64,000 nt of DNA from Streptomyces sp. NRRL B-1347. GTDB lineage: Bacteria > Actinomycetota > Actinomycetes > Streptomycetales > Streptomycetaceae. The translations under genes and the position numbers were made by a program. The stretch is from contig NZ_JOJM01000040.1 of the NCBI RefSeq assembly GCF_000720325.1, forward strand, positions 21,581 to 85,580. Direction: 5' to 3'. Below are positions 17,699 to 28,268 of this stretch, piece after piece; the stretch's first letter is position 1; the number at the start of each line of letters is the position of its first letter. The notes beneath the pieces were generated by a model that saw nothing but the letters and a program-made list of their open reading frames with translations, had not been told where the DNA came from and did no database searches.

Positions 17699-19321
17699 TC
17701 AGTGGCCCGCCCCCACCTTGGGCAGTTCGGTGGCCACGCCCTTGTCGCCGGCGTCCGCCGTGTAGTCCTCGGGGGAGGTCTCGTCGACGCCCTCGGGGGC
17801 CTTGAGCGCCTTCAGGACGAAGGTGAGGACGACCGTCACGACCACGTTCAGGACGAACGCCGTCAGGCCGATGTAGCCGATCTCGCCGATGCCGGGGATC
17901 TCCTTGGAGGAGCCGCCGAAGTGCGCTTGCGTCGGCGAGGCGACGCCGTACGCGGCCACCGTCCCGTAGACCATGCCGACCGCCCAGCCGGCGAGCAGCG
18001 CCCACCGGTGGAACCACCGGGTGAACAGGCCGCCGACGAGCGCGGGCATGGTCTGCAGGATCCAGATGCCGCCCAGCAGCTGGAAGTTGATGGCGACCGT
18101 CTTGTCCATGGTGAGCACGAAGGCGAGGGCGCCCACCTTCACCAGGAGTGAGACCAGCTTGGAGACCTTGGTCTCCTGCTCGGGCGTCGCGTCGGGCTTC
18201 AGGAAGTCCTTGTAGATGTTGCGCGTGAAGAGGTTCGCGGCCGCGATGGACATGATGGCGGCGGGCACGAGCGCGCCGATGCCGATCGCCGCGAACGCGA
18301 CGCCGGTGAACCAGTCGGGGAACATGTCCTCGAACAGCTGCGGAATCGCCAGCTGTCCGTTCTCGACCTTCACCCCGGCCGCGATCGCCATGAAGCCGAG
18401 CAGCGCGAGCAGGCCCAGCATCAGCGAGTACAGCGGCAGGATCGTGGTGTTGCGGCGGATCACGTCACGGCTGCGCGAGGACAGCGTCGCGGTGATCGAG
18501 TGGGGGTACATGAACAGGGCGAGCGCCGAGCCGAGGGCCAGGGTCGCGTACGTCCAGGTGCCCGCGTCGCCGGGCACGAGCGCGCCGACGGGCTTGCCGG
18601 TCGCCTCGTTCGTCGCCGAGAACTTCTCGTTCGCCGCCTGGAAGATCTCGTCGAACCCGCCCAGCTTGATGGGGATGTAGATGATGGCCACCGCGATCAC
18701 GATGTAGATCAGGGTGTCCTTCACGAACGCGATCAGGGCCGGGGCCCTGAGGCCCGAGGAGTAGGTGTACGCGGCGAGCACGCCGAAGGCGATGAGCAGC
18801 GGCAGGTCCTTGACGAACCAGTTGGTGTCCTCGCCGCCGCCGACGCCCATCACGTCGAGCACGGCCTGGATGCCGACGAGTTGGAGCGCGATGTACGGCA
18901 TCGTGGCGAGGATGCCGGTGACGGCCACCGCGAGCGAGAGCCCCTTGGAGCCGAAGCGCCCGCGCACGAAGTCGGAGGTGGTGACGTAGCCGTGCTTGTG
19001 CGACACCGACCACAGGCGCGGCAGGAAGGTGAAGATCAGCGGATAGACGAGGATGGTGTACGGCACCGCGAAGAACCCGGCGGCGCCCGCCGCGTAGATC
19101 GCCGCGGGCACGGCCACGAAGGTGTACGCCGTGTAGAGGTCGCCGCCGAGCAGGAACCAGGTCACCCAGGTGCCGAACGACCGGCCGCCGAGGCCCCATT
19201 CGTCGAGGCTCTGCTCGTTCTCGGCCCGGCGCCAGCGGGAGGCCAGGAAGCCCATGACCGTCACCGCGAGGAAGAAGAAGATGAAGACGGCGAGTGCGAC
19301 GCCGTTCACGCCGTCGTTCAT
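17699..19321 (-). CDS. Monocarboxylate/Na+ symporter, MctP-like (SSS family)
   Basis: A 540-aa sodium:solute symporter with about 13 membrane helices. Sequence features such as GGRSFGTWVTWFLLGGDLYTAYTF near the N-terminus match the MctP/MctC branch that takes up lactate, pyruvate and other monocarboxylates. The start overlaps the DUF3311 stop (ATGA), and DUF3311 proteins are the regular small partners of these symporters. The C-terminus has an acidic cytoplasmic tail. It lies next to cstA, itself a pyruvate/peptide transporter family, so this locus is likely devoted to organic acid uptake. Confidence 0.88.
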   Translation of the reverse strand: MNDGVNGVALAVFIFFFLAVTVMGFLASRWRRAENEQSLDEWGLGGRSFGTWVTWFLLGGDLYTAYTFVAVPAAIYAAGAAGFFAVPYTILVYPLIFTFLPRLWSVSHKHGYVTTSDFVRGRFGSKGLSLAVAVTGILATMPYIALQLVGIQAVLDVMGVGGGEDTNWFVKDLPLLIAFGVLAAYTYSSGLRAPALIAFVKDTLIYIVIAVAIIYIPIKLGGFDEIFQAANEKFSATNEATGKPVGALVPGDAGTWTYATLALGSALALFMYPHSITATLSSRSRDVIRRNTTILPLYSLMLGLLALLGFMAIAAGVKVENGQLAIPQLFEDMFPDWFTGVAFAAIGIGALVPAAIMSIAAANLFTRNIYKDFLKPDATPEQETKVSKLVSLLVKVGALAFVLTMDKTVAINFQLLGGIWILQTMPALVGGLFTRWFHRWALLAGWAVGMVYGTVAAYGVASPTQAHFGGSSKEIPGIGEIGYIGLTAFVLNVVVTVVLTFVLKALKAPEGVDETSPEDYTADAGDKGVATELPKVGAGH

Positions 19322-19605
19322 GACCGCGCACCCCCCTGGGCGCGGGCGGCCGCGCGGCCGCGCTGGTCACGCTGCCACAGCTGGTAGGCGATCATCGTGA
19401 GCGCGGTCGAGATCAGCACCCACAGCATCTGGTACCAGTAGAAGAACGGGATGCCGATGAAGGCCGGGTCGGCCTTCGCGTAGGAGCTCACCCAGAGCAT
19501 GGCCACGAAGGGCGCCACGAGACAGAGGGCGATGACCACACGGACCGGCGTGACCACCGGCTGTCTCACTTCAGGCGCAACCGGCACTTCAGGCACATCT
19601 GGCAT
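19318..19605 (-). CDS. DUF3311 small membrane partner of the symporter
   Basis: A 95-aa protein with two membrane helices (about 22-44 and 55-75), including PFFYWYQMLWVLIS, the DUF3311 hallmark. It overlaps the symporter start by ATGA. ATG 19605 is chosen for a CGGAG site 8 bases upstream; a GTG at 19626 would add seven residues. The protein is thought to act as a small subunit of MctP-type transporters, by association rather than direct proof. Confidence 0.85.
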   Translation of the reverse strand: MPDVPEVPVAPEVRQPVVTPVRVVIALCLVAPFVAMLWVSSYAKADPAFIGIPFFYWYQMLWVLISTALTMIAYQLWQRDQRGRAAARAQGGARS

Positions 19606-19726
19606 ACCGCGGCTCCGTTCGCTCACTTATCCCGTGTTTAACGTGCGGGAAATCTAAGCGACGGTCTCGGGCTACGGAACCCCTGTCCGTATAACGGACG
19701 AGCCACAGAAGGGCCGAAAGGGCTCC

Positions 19727-19927
19727 TCAGCAGCAGCGGAACCCCTGCCGCGGGTCCGACTCCTGGCGGTCCGTCCGCATACGCTCGAACGCCCGCCGGG
19801 TCGGCACGGCCGCGGCCGGATGCTCCTTGCGGACGTGCGCCACGTACCGCTCGTACGCGGACTCGTCCGTCAACTCCCGTACGTACCAACGGACGGCGCG
19901 CAGCGCGCGGCGCAGCGGCCCGGTCAC
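19727..19927 (-). CDS. YbdD/YjiX family protein
   Basis: A 66-aa basic protein of the YbdD/YjiX (DUF466) family: RALRAVRWYVRELTDESAYERYVAHVRKEHP and the Cys-Cys end. The GTG start overlaps the cstA stop (GTGA). In enterobacteria the small YbdD/YjiX subunit is required together with the CstA/BtsT-type transporter, so co-translation here supports the same transporter complex. Confidence 0.9.
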   Translation of the reverse strand: MTGPLRRALRAVRWYVRELTDESAYERYVAHVRKEHPAAAVPTRRAFERMRTDRQESDPRQGFRCC

Positions 19928-22065
19928 GACGAGCCCGCCTCGGCGCGCTCGTAGGCCGCGAGTTCCGCCTTCTCCTCCTTCGTGGCGACGAGCCCGGCGG
20001 GCGCGACGGTCCTCGACTCCACGAACGGCGTCTCGCTCAGGCGCGAGGACAGCGGGTCGCGGACGTGCCGGACGCAGACGCGGGCCGCGTCCAGGAGCAC
20101 GATCACGACGAGGATCGCGAGGGCCGCCGAAAGCACCCCGTCCACCGTGGAGTTGGTGACCACGGTGTGCATGTCGTCCATGGTCTTGGCGGGCGGCAGG
20201 ACCTTGCCGTCGTCGATGGCGTCCTGGTAGACGGAGCGCTGCTTGAAGAAGCCCACGCGCGGGTCGCTGGAGAACACCTTCTGCCAGCTCGCCGTGAGCG
20301 TCACCGTCGCGTCCCAGACCAGCGGAACCCCGGTGATCCAGGCCCACTTGAGCCGTCCGGACTTCACCAGGAGCGTGGTGCACACGGCGAGGGCGACGGC
20401 GGCGAGCAGCTGGTTGGCGATGCCGAAGATCGGGAAGAGCTGGTTGATGCCGCCGAGCGGCTCGTGCACGCCGACCCAGAGGAAGTAGCCCCACAGGCCG
20501 GTCACGGCCGCGCTGGTCAGCACCAGGCCCGGCTTCCAACTCACGTTCTTGAAGGGCTTGTAGACGTTGCCCAGCATGTCCTGGAGCATGAACCGGCCCA
20601 CGCGCGTGCCCGCGTCGAGCGCGGTGAGGATGAACAGCGCCTCAAACATGATCGCGAAGTGGTACCAGAAGGCCCGCAGCGAGTCCCCGGTGACCTTGGA
20701 GAAGATCTCCGAGACGCCGATCGCGAGGGTGGGGGCGCCGCCCGTGCGCGAGAGCAGCGAGCTCTCCTCGACGTCCGCGGCGGCCCGCGCCAGGTCCTCG
20801 GGGGAGATGGTGTACCCGAAGTTCGCGACCGCCCGTGACGCCTCCTGGACGGTGTCGCCGACCACGCCCGCGGGCGCGTTCATCGCGAAGTACAGGCCCG
20901 GGTCGATGATGCTCGCCGCGATCAGGGCCATCACCGCCACGGACGACTCCATCAGCATGGAGCCGTAGCCGATCATCCGGACCTGGGTCTCCTTCTGGAT
21001 CATCTTCGGCGTCGTACCGGAGGAGATCAGGGCGTGGAAGCCGGAGAGCGCGCCGCACGCGATCGTGATGAACACGAACGGGAAGAGCGAGCCCGCGAAG
21101 ACCGGTCCGTCGCCGCGCGAGGCGAAGTCGGTGACCGGGTCCATCCTGAGCGTCGGCAGGGTGACGACCACGCCGAGCGCGAGCAGCACGATCGTGCCGA
21201 TCTTCATGAACGTGGACAGGTAGTCGCGCGGCGCGAGCAGCATCCACACCGGCAGGATCGACGCGATGAAGCCGTACGCCACCAGCCAGATGACCAGCGT
21301 CGACGGCGCGAGCGTGAAGGCCTCCGCCCACGAGGACTCCGCCACCCAGCGGCCCGCGACCAGGGCGAGCAGCAGCAGTGCGATGCCGATGAGCGAGACC
21401 TCGCTGACCCGGCCGGGGCGCAGGACGCGCAGGTAGAAGCCCATGAACAGGGCGATCGGGATCGTCATCGCGATGGAGAAGGTGCCCCAGGGCGACTCGG
21501 CGAGGGCGTTCACGATCACCAGGGCGAGCACCCCGAGCAGGATGATCATGATGGCGAAGGTGGCGAGCAGGGCGGCGGCGCCGCCGAACGGGCCGATCTC
21601 GTCCCGCGCCATCTGGCCGAGCGACTTGCCGTCGCGGCGGGTGGAGAAGAACAGGACCACCATGTCCTGCACGGCCCCCGCGAAGATCACTCCCGCGATG
21701 ATCCAGATGGTGCCGGGCAAGTACCCCATCTGGGCGGCGAGCACCGGTCCGACGAGGGGTCCGGCGCCCGCGATCGCCGCGAAGTGGTGGCCGAGCAGGA
21801 CGCGCCGGTCGGTCGGGTGGTAGTCGATGCCGTTGTCGAGCCGCTCGGCGGGCGTGGCCCTGCGCTTGTCGACGCGCAGGACCTTGTACGCGATGAACTT
21901 CGCGTAGAAGCGGTAGGCGATGGCGTACGAGCCGAGGGCGGCGGCCACCATCCAGGCGGCGGACACCTCCTCGTCCCGGGAGAGCGCGAGCACGGTCCAG
22001 CCCGCGGCGCCGACCAGCGCGACGAGGCTCCAGAGGGCGATGGTCTTGGGGGTGGCTGTGCGCAC
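19924..22065 (-). CDS. cstA: Carbon starvation protein CstA family transporter
   Basis: A 713-aa integral membrane protein with about 16 to 18 helices, full length for CstA. Characteristic segments are GHHFAAIAGAGPLVGPVLAAQ and FFSTRRDGKSLGQMARDEIG. CstA-family proteins import peptides or pyruvate during carbon limitation. The GTG at 22065 has GGGAGGA 6 bases upstream. Coupled to the YbdD-type gene. No carbon-status operator is recognisable in the short upstream region shared with the dasR end. Confidence 0.93.
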   Translation of the reverse strand: MRTATPKTIALWSLVALVGAAGWTVLALSRDEEVSAAWMVAAALGSYAIAYRFYAKFIAYKVLRVDKRRATPAERLDNGIDYHPTDRRVLLGHHFAAIAGAGPLVGPVLAAQMGYLPGTIWIIAGVIFAGAVQDMVVLFFSTRRDGKSLGQMARDEIGPFGGAAALLATFAIMIILLGVLALVIVNALAESPWGTFSIAMTIPIALFMGFYLRVLRPGRVSEVSLIGIALLLLALVAGRWVAESSWAEAFTLAPSTLVIWLVAYGFIASILPVWMLLAPRDYLSTFMKIGTIVLLALGVVVTLPTLRMDPVTDFASRGDGPVFAGSLFPFVFITIACGALSGFHALISSGTTPKMIQKETQVRMIGYGSMLMESSVAVMALIAASIIDPGLYFAMNAPAGVVGDTVQEASRAVANFGYTISPEDLARAAADVEESSLLSRTGGAPTLAIGVSEIFSKVTGDSLRAFWYHFAIMFEALFILTALDAGTRVGRFMLQDMLGNVYKPFKNVSWKPGLVLTSAAVTGLWGYFLWVGVHEPLGGINQLFPIFGIANQLLAAVALAVCTTLLVKSGRLKWAWITGVPLVWDATVTLTASWQKVFSSDPRVGFFKQRSVYQDAIDDGKVLPPAKTMDDMHTVVTNSTVDGVLSAALAILVVIVLLDAARVCVRHVRDPLSSRLSETPFVESRTVAPAGLVATKEEKAELAAYERAEAGSS

Positions 22066-22176
22066 GGGCCGTCCTCCCGGTCGCGTGTCTGCGGTGACGG
22101 GAGGACGGTAGGGCAGGAAAGTGATCCGCGCTACGGGGCGGGCAGGGTGAAACGCGGTGCCGCCGCGGCCCGGGGG

Positions 22177-23253
<1,077 letters not shown>

Positions 23254-23310
23254 TCAGGTGTCGGTCCGATAACGGAGCCGACTGCCCTTCTTATACACCC
23301 TTGACACCCC

Positions 23311-23326
23311 AAAAGGTCTAGGCCAA
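23311..23326. promoter_or_regulatory. dre site 1 (DasR operator) upstream of dasA
   Basis: AAAAGGTCTAGGCCAA matches the DasR-responsive element consensus ACTGGTCTAGACCAGT with the palindromic core GGTCTAG-CC. It lies 114 bases before the dasA start. Confidence 0.8.
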
Positions 23327-23336
23327 GCTCCCCCGT

Positions 23337-23352
23337 ACTGGTCTACACCATT
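23337..23352. promoter_or_regulatory. dre site 2 (DasR operator) upstream of dasA
   Basis: ACTGGTCTACACCATT matches the dre consensus at 13 of 16 positions, including TGGTCTA-ACCA. A further half-site AGACCAGG follows at 23355. Two closely spaced dre sites before dasA agree with what is known for S. coelicolor. Confidence 0.92.
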
Positions 23353-23439
23353 AAAGACCAGGTCCAGTCCCACGGGCAGTCTTTCGGTCCTCTTGGTCGC
23401 TGCGGGTGGGGGGTTGGCTGGCATCCAAAGGAGGATGAC

Positions 23440-24714
23440 GTGAAGCGGAAGCTCATCGCGGCGATCGGTGTCGCGGGCATGTTGGTCTCGATCGCGGCCT
23501 GCGGTGGCGACGACGGCGACAAGAAGAAGTCCGGGGCGGACGGCTTCAAGGGTGAGACGCTGACGCTCTGGGCCATGGACGGCTCGACGCCGGACGGCTG
23601 GACCAAGGACGTCAAGACGGCCTTCGAGAAGAAGACGGGCGCCAAGCTCAAGCTCGAGGTCCAGGACTGGAACGGCATCCAGCCGAAGCTGACCGCCGCC
23701 CTCTCCGAGGAGAACCCGCCGGACGTCTTCGAGATCGGCAACACCCAGACGGCCGCGTACGCCAAGTCCGGCGGCCTCGCCGACCTGAGCGACCTCAAGG
23801 AGTCGATCGGCTCCGACTGGACCGACTCGATCAACAAGTCCACGGTCGTCGACGGCAAGCAGTACGCCGCCCCGTGGTTCGTCCTGAACCGCGTCGTGCT
23901 CTACAACAAGAAGGTCTGGGCCGACGCGGGCATCAAGAAGACGCCCAAGACCCGCGACGAGTTCTACGCCGACCTGAAGAAGATCGGCGACAAGACCGAC
24001 GCGGAGCCGATCTACCTGCCCGGCCAGAACTGGTACCACTTCGTGGGCCTCGTCATCGGACAGGGCGGCGAGCTGGTCAAGAAGGACGGCGACAAGTACG
24101 TCTCCAACCTGGACGACCCGAAGGTCGCCAAGGCCGCCGAGACGTACAAGAAGTTCCAGGCCCTGTCGAAGGCGCCGAAGAACAAGGACGAGGCCACCCC
24201 GCAGCAGGCCGAGGTCTTCGCCAAGGGCAAGACCGGCGCCTTCATCGGCATGAGCTGGGAGGCCGCCACGGCCATCAAGGCCAACAAGAAGATCGAGAAG
24301 GACATCGGCTACTTCACGATCCCGGGCGACGCGGCCGACAAGCCCGAGGGCGTCTTCCTCGGCGGCTCCAACCTCGCCGTCGCCGCGACCAGCAAGAAGC
24401 AGGAGCTCGCCAAGGAGTTCCTGAAGATCGCGATGTCCGACAAGTTCGAGGGCCAGCTCGCCAAGGAAGGCGGCGTGATCCCGAACAAGCAGGCCCTGGA
24501 GTCCAACCTCAAGGGCAACCCGGCCGCCGAGGCCATGGCTCCGGCCGCCGCCGGCGGTGGCATCACCCCGCTGATCCCGGAGTGGGCCGCCGTCGAGAAC
24601 GAGCCCAACCCGATCAAGAGCTACCTGACCGCGGTCATGAACGGCGAATCGCCCGCCGACGCCGCCAAGAAGGTCGAGGGCGAGTTCAACAAGCGCCTGT
24701 CGCAGAAGCAGTAA
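23440..24714 (+). CDS. dasA: DasA, chitobiose-binding lipoprotein of ABC importer
   Basis: A 424-aa family 1 extracellular solute-binding protein. Signal peptide with lipobox SIAAC (acylated Cys21), then the mature sugar-binding fold beginning LTLWAMDGSTPDGWTKDV. DasA binds N,N'-diacetylchitobiose and delivers it to DasBC; ATP is supplied by the shared ATPase MsiK, which is encoded elsewhere. The GTG start has AAAGGAGG 6 bases upstream. Lys/Asn-rich surface segments are typical. Repressed by DasR through the two upstream dre sites. Confidence 0.96.
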   Translation: MKRKLIAAIGVAGMLVSIAACGGDDGDKKKSGADGFKGETLTLWAMDGSTPDGWTKDVKTAFEKKTGAKLKLEVQDWNGIQPKLTAALSEENPPDVFEIGNTQTAAYAKSGGLADLSDLKESIGSDWTDSINKSTVVDGKQYAAPWFVLNRVVLYNKKVWADAGIKKTPKTRDEFYADLKKIGDKTDAEPIYLPGQNWYHFVGLVIGQGGELVKKDGDKYVSNLDDPKVAKAAETYKKFQALSKAPKNKDEATPQQAEVFAKGKTGAFIGMSWEAATAIKANKKIEKDIGYFTIPGDAADKPEGVFLGGSNLAVAATSKKQELAKEFLKIAMSDKFEGQLAKEGGVIPNKQALESNLKGNPAAEAMAPAAAGGGITPLIPEWAAVENEPNPIKSYLTAVMNGESPADAAKKVEGEFNKRLSQKQ

Positions 24715-24724
24715 GGAAGCGCCC

Positions 24725-24794
24725 CGCCGGGGGCGGTGACAACAGGCAGGGTCGTGCCCGCGGCCCGCGGCCCGCTGCCTCGCCGCCCCCGGCG
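24725..24794 (+). promoter_or_regulatory. mRNA hairpin between dasA and dasB
   Basis: A perfect 12-bp inverted repeat, CGCCGGGGGCGG (24725-24736) and CCGCCCCCGGCG (24783-24794), with a nested GGCAG/CTGCC stem (24745-24749, 24776-24780), fills the dasA-dasB gap. Such hairpins between binding-protein and permease genes usually stabilise or partly terminate the upstream message, so DasA is made in excess of the permeases. Confidence 0.75.
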
Positions 24795-24832
24795 CATTCC
24801 TGTGTGACGTGCCGATGAGAGAGATGGCGAGC

Positions 24833-25813
24833 ATGACCGTACAGACCGAACGGCCGCCCTCCGGCCCGCCGGAGGTAGTGAAGTCGGGCGGCGGGCGCAC
24901 CGGGGCCCCGCGCACGCCCCGCGCCAGGGCCGGGGCTCTGGCGCCGTATCTGCTGTTGCTTCCCGCACTCGTGGCCACCCTGGTGTTCCTGGGCTGGCCG
25001 CTGGTGAACAACGGGATCCTGTCGTTCCAGAACCTCAACATGAGACAGGTCATCCTGCATCTCACCGAGTGGAACGGCGTCGACAACTACAAGGAGGTCC
25101 TCAAGAGCGAGGACTTCTGGCGCGTCGTCGGGCGGTCGATCGTCTTCACCGCCATCAACGTCGTCCTCATCATGGTGCTCGGCACCCTGATCGGACTGCT
25201 GCTCGCCAAGCTCGGCAACAAGATGCGACGGCTGCTGCTCTTCGGCCTCGTCCTCGCCTGGGCCATGCCCGTCATCGGCGGCACCACCGTCTACCAGTGG
25301 CTCTTCGCCCAGCGCTACGGCGTCGTCAACTGGGTCCTCGCCAAGATCGGCTTCAGCTCCATGGCCGACTACGACTGGTTCGGCGGCCAGTACTCCACCT
25401 TCTTCGTGATCATCACGCTGATCGTGTGGATGTCGATCCCGTTCGTGGCGATCAATCTGTACGCCGCCACCACGACGATCCCCAAGGAGCTCTACGAGGC
25501 CGCGTCCCTCGACGGCGCCGGTGCCTGGAAGCAGTTCACCTCGGTGACCCTGCCGTTCCTGCGGCCCTTCCTGTACGCCACGACCTTCCTCGAGGTCATC
25601 TGGGTCTTCAAGGCCCTCGCCCAGGTCTACGCGATCAACAAGGGCGGTCCGGAGCGGCTCACCGAGATCCTGCCGGTCTACGCCTACATCGAGGGCTCGG
25701 GCAACCAGCACTACGGCATGGGCTCCGCCATCGCCATGCTGACCATCATCATCATGCTGGTGCTGACCGCGTACCACCTGCGCATCGTGCTCAAGCAAGA
25801 GGAGGACGCGTGA
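24833..25813 (+). CDS. dasB: DasB, ABC sugar permease subunit
   Basis: A 326-aa MalF-type permease with six membrane helices and the EAA loop EAASLDGAGAWKQFTSVTLPFLRP near residues 220-245, the contact site for the ATPase. The N-terminal ~40 residues are cytoplasmic. ATG 24833 is preceded by GGCGAG; in-frame ATGs at 24809 and 24815 are possible but have no better site. It ends in a GTGA overlap with dasC. Confidence 0.93.
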   Translation: MTVQTERPPSGPPEVVKSGGGRTGAPRTPRARAGALAPYLLLLPALVATLVFLGWPLVNNGILSFQNLNMRQVILHLTEWNGVDNYKEVLKSEDFWRVVGRSIVFTAINVVLIMVLGTLIGLLLAKLGNKMRRLLLFGLVLAWAMPVIGGTTVYQWLFAQRYGVVNWVLAKIGFSSMADYDWFGGQYSTFFVIITLIVWMSIPFVAINLYAATTTIPKELYEAASLDGAGAWKQFTSVTLPFLRPFLYATTFLEVIWVFKALAQVYAINKGGPERLTEILPVYAYIEGSGNQHYGMGSAIAMLTIIIMLVLTAYHLRIVLKQEEDA

Positions 25814-26640
25814 AGCGCTCCCTGTTCGGCCGCGTCTGGCCCAACGTCATCGCCGTCATCCTCTTCATCGGCCTCGTCTTCCCCGTCTACTGGATGTTCG
25901 CCACGGCCTTCAAGCCGACCGGCGACATCATCAGCGAAGACCCGGTCTGGATCCCGTTCGACTTCACCTTCGAGCACTTCAAGACGGCCGTCGACGCCGA
26001 CCACTTCTGGCAGATGGTCATCAACTCGGTGACCGTCACCGTCCTCGCGGTCGTCTTCTCGCTCATCATCGCCCTGCTGTCGGCCTTCGCCCTCGCCCGC
26101 ATGCGGTTCAAGGGCCGCCGGGGCTTCATCATCGGCTTCATGCTGGCCCAGATGGCGCCCTGGGAAGTCATGGTCATCTCGATCTACATGATCGTGCGCG
26201 ACGCGGAGATGCTGAACAGCCTGGTCCCGCTGACGCTGTTCTACATGGTGATGATCCTGCCCTTCACGATCCTCACGCTGCGCGGCTTCGTCGCCGCCGT
26301 GCCCAAGGAGCTGGAGGAGTCGGCGATGGTCGACGGCTGCACCCGCATGCAGGCCTTCCGCCGCGTCATCCTGCCGCTGCTCGCCCCCGGCCTGATGTCC
26401 ACCTCGCTCTTCGGCTTCATCACCGCCTGGAACGAGTTCCCGATCGCCCTCCTCGTCAACAAGGACCCGGAGTCCAAGACGCTCCCGTCCTGGCTGTCGA
26501 GCTTCCAGACCGTCTACGGCGACGACTGGGGCGCCACCATGGCGGCCTCCTCGATCTTCGCCATCCCGATCCTGCTCCTCTTCGTCTTCCTCCAGCGGCG
26601 CGCCGTCGCCGGCCTCACCGACGGTGCCGTGAAGGGATAA
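25810..26640 (+). CDS. dasC: DasC, ABC sugar permease subunit
   Basis: A 276-aa MalG-type permease with six helices and the EAA loop (KELEESAMVDGCTRMQAFRR...LPLLAPG at about 175-205). GTG start inside the dasB stop. With DasA and DasB it forms the diacetylchitobiose importer. No ATP-binding subunit follows, as expected where MsiK serves several importers. Confidence 0.93.
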   Translation: MKRSLFGRVWPNVIAVILFIGLVFPVYWMFATAFKPTGDIISEDPVWIPFDFTFEHFKTAVDADHFWQMVINSVTVTVLAVVFSLIIALLSAFALARMRFKGRRGFIIGFMLAQMAPWEVMVISIYMIVRDAEMLNSLVPLTLFYMVMILPFTILTLRGFVAAVPKELEESAMVDGCTRMQAFRRVILPLLAPGLMSTSLFGFITAWNEFPIALLVNKDPESKTLPSWLSSFQTVYGDDWGATMAASSIFAIPILLLFVFLQRRAVAGLTDGAVKG

Positions 26641-26649
26641 CGCACACCC

Positions 26650-28143
26650 ATGAGCTCTACCGCATCCGCGCCGGACGCCCTGACGCGCGACGCCCTGACC
26701 GTCCTCCAGCCCGGCTTCGGCGGCACCACCGCCCCCGACTGGCTGCTCCGCCACATCGGCGAGGGCCTGGCCGCCGTGGGCCTGTTCGGCCGCAACGTCC
26801 AGACGCCCGAGCAGGTGGCCGCGCTCACCGCCCAGCTGCGCGCCGAGCGCGAGGACCTCATCGTCGCCATCGACGAGGAGAGCGGTGACGTCACCCGCCT
26901 CGAAGTGCGCACCGGCTCGTCCTTCCCCGGCAACCACGCGCTCGGCGCGGTGGACGACACCGCGCTCACCCGCGGCGTCGCCGCCGAGCTGGGCCGCCGC
27001 CTCGCCGAGTGCGGCGTCACCTTCAACTGGGCGCCGTCCGCGGACGTCAACTCCGACCCGGACAACCCGGTCATCGGGGTGCGCTCCTTCGGCGCGGACC
27101 CGGACCTGGTGGCCCGGCACACCGCCGCCTACATCGAGGGCCTGCAGTCCTCCGGCGTCGCCGCCTGCGCCAAGCACTTCCCCGGCCACGGCGACACGGC
27201 CGTCGACTCGCACCACGCCGTGCCGCACATCGGCGTCGACGCGGACGTCCTGGGCGCCCGCGAACTCGCCCCCTTCCGGGCCGCGATCGCCGCGGGCACG
27301 CAGGCCGTCATGAGCGCCCACATCAGCGTCCCGGCCCTCGACCCGGAGTACCCGGCGACGCTCTCCCGGCGCATCCTCACCGACGTGCTCCGCGGCGAGC
27401 TCGGCTTCGACGGCCTGATCGTCACCGACGGCATCGAGATGCAGGCCATCTCCTCGACGTACGGCATCGAACGCGGCACCGTCCTCGCCGTCGCCGCCGG
27501 CTGCGACGCCATCTGCGTCGGCGGCGGCCTCCACGACGAGCTGACGGTACGCCGTCTGCGCGACGCCCTCGTGGCCGCGGTGCGCGCGGGCGAGCTGCCC
27601 GAGGAGCGGCTCGCCGACGCGGCTGCCCGGGTCAGGGCGCTCGCGCACTGGACCTCGGTGTCGGGCGCGGCCGGGCGTTCGGGGGGCGTGCCCGACACCG
27701 AGATCGGCCTGCGCGCGGCCCGCCGCGCGCTGACCGTCACCCACAGCGAGACCTACGCGGGTCCGCTGACCAGCGCCCCCTACGTCGCCGCGTTCACGCC
27801 GGTGGCCAACATCGCCGTCGGCGACGAGACCCCGTGGGGCGTCGCCGCCGAACTCGGCCGCCGGCTGCCCGGCACCGAGACCGGCTCCTTCACCGGCGCC
27901 GACGCGGGCCGCGAGGCCCTGGCCGCGGCGGGGGACCGGCGGATCGTCGCCGTCGTCCGCGACGCCCACCGCCATCCCTGGATGACGGCGGCCGTCGACC
28001 ACCTGCTCGCCACCCGCCCCGACACCATCGTCGTGGAAATGGGCGTCCCGCAGGCCAAGCCCACGGGCGCCCTGCACATCGCCACCCACGGCGCGGCCCG
28101 AGTGTGCGGCACCGCAGCAGCGGAGGCCATCACGGGCGCGTAG
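26650..28143 (+). CDS. Intracellular GH3 beta-N-acetylglucosaminidase (DasD-like)
   Basis: A 497-aa glycoside hydrolase family 3 enzyme without signal peptide. The NagZ-type signature KHFPGHGDT (175-183) with the D186-S187-H188 acid/base dyad identifies the beta-N-acetylhexosaminidase subgroup, and Asp260 in VTDGIEM is the nucleophile. Starting 9 bases after dasC, it would cleave imported chitobiose to N-acetylglucosamine. A C-terminal domain (about 350-497) is present, absent from short NagZ enzymes. I recall the S. coelicolor equivalent being called DasD, but leave the symbol open. Confidence 0.88.
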   Translation: MSSTASAPDALTRDALTVLQPGFGGTTAPDWLLRHIGEGLAAVGLFGRNVQTPEQVAALTAQLRAEREDLIVAIDEESGDVTRLEVRTGSSFPGNHALGAVDDTALTRGVAAELGRRLAECGVTFNWAPSADVNSDPDNPVIGVRSFGADPDLVARHTAAYIEGLQSSGVAACAKHFPGHGDTAVDSHHAVPHIGVDADVLGARELAPFRAAIAAGTQAVMSAHISVPALDPEYPATLSRRILTDVLRGELGFDGLIVTDGIEMQAISSTYGIERGTVLAVAAGCDAICVGGGLHDELTVRRLRDALVAAVRAGELPEERLADAAARVRALAHWTSVSGAAGRSGGVPDTEIGLRAARRALTVTHSETYAGPLTSAPYVAAFTPVANIAVGDETPWGVAAELGRRLPGTETGSFTGADAGREALAAAGDRRIVAVVRDAHRHPWMTAAVDHLLATRPDTIVVEMGVPQAKPTGALHIATHGAARVCGTAAAEAITGA

Positions 28144-28199
28144 CCACGCCCGTTTGTGCCCCCGGCCCGCACCCGGGACCAAGCGGTACGCAAACACAA

Positions 28200-28246
28200 C
28201 GGCGCCGGGCCGCCCCACCCTGGAAGGGAGGGGCGACCCGGCGCCG
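28200..28246. terminator. Bidirectional terminator between das operon and nagB
   Basis: A 17-bp inverted repeat with one mismatch (28200-28216 and 28230-28246, core CGGCGCCGGG / CCCGGCGCCG) lies between the converging das and nagB genes, suited to stop transcription from both sides. Confidence 0.88.
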
Positions 28247-28268
28247 AGCTGCTTACCGGGCCGGAGGC

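Noticed and set aside
25711-28218. An 835-codon minus-strand open frame opposite dasC and the GH3 gene
   Set aside because: Shadow of confirmed dasC and GH3 genes; low-complexity Gly/Asp/Arg composition.
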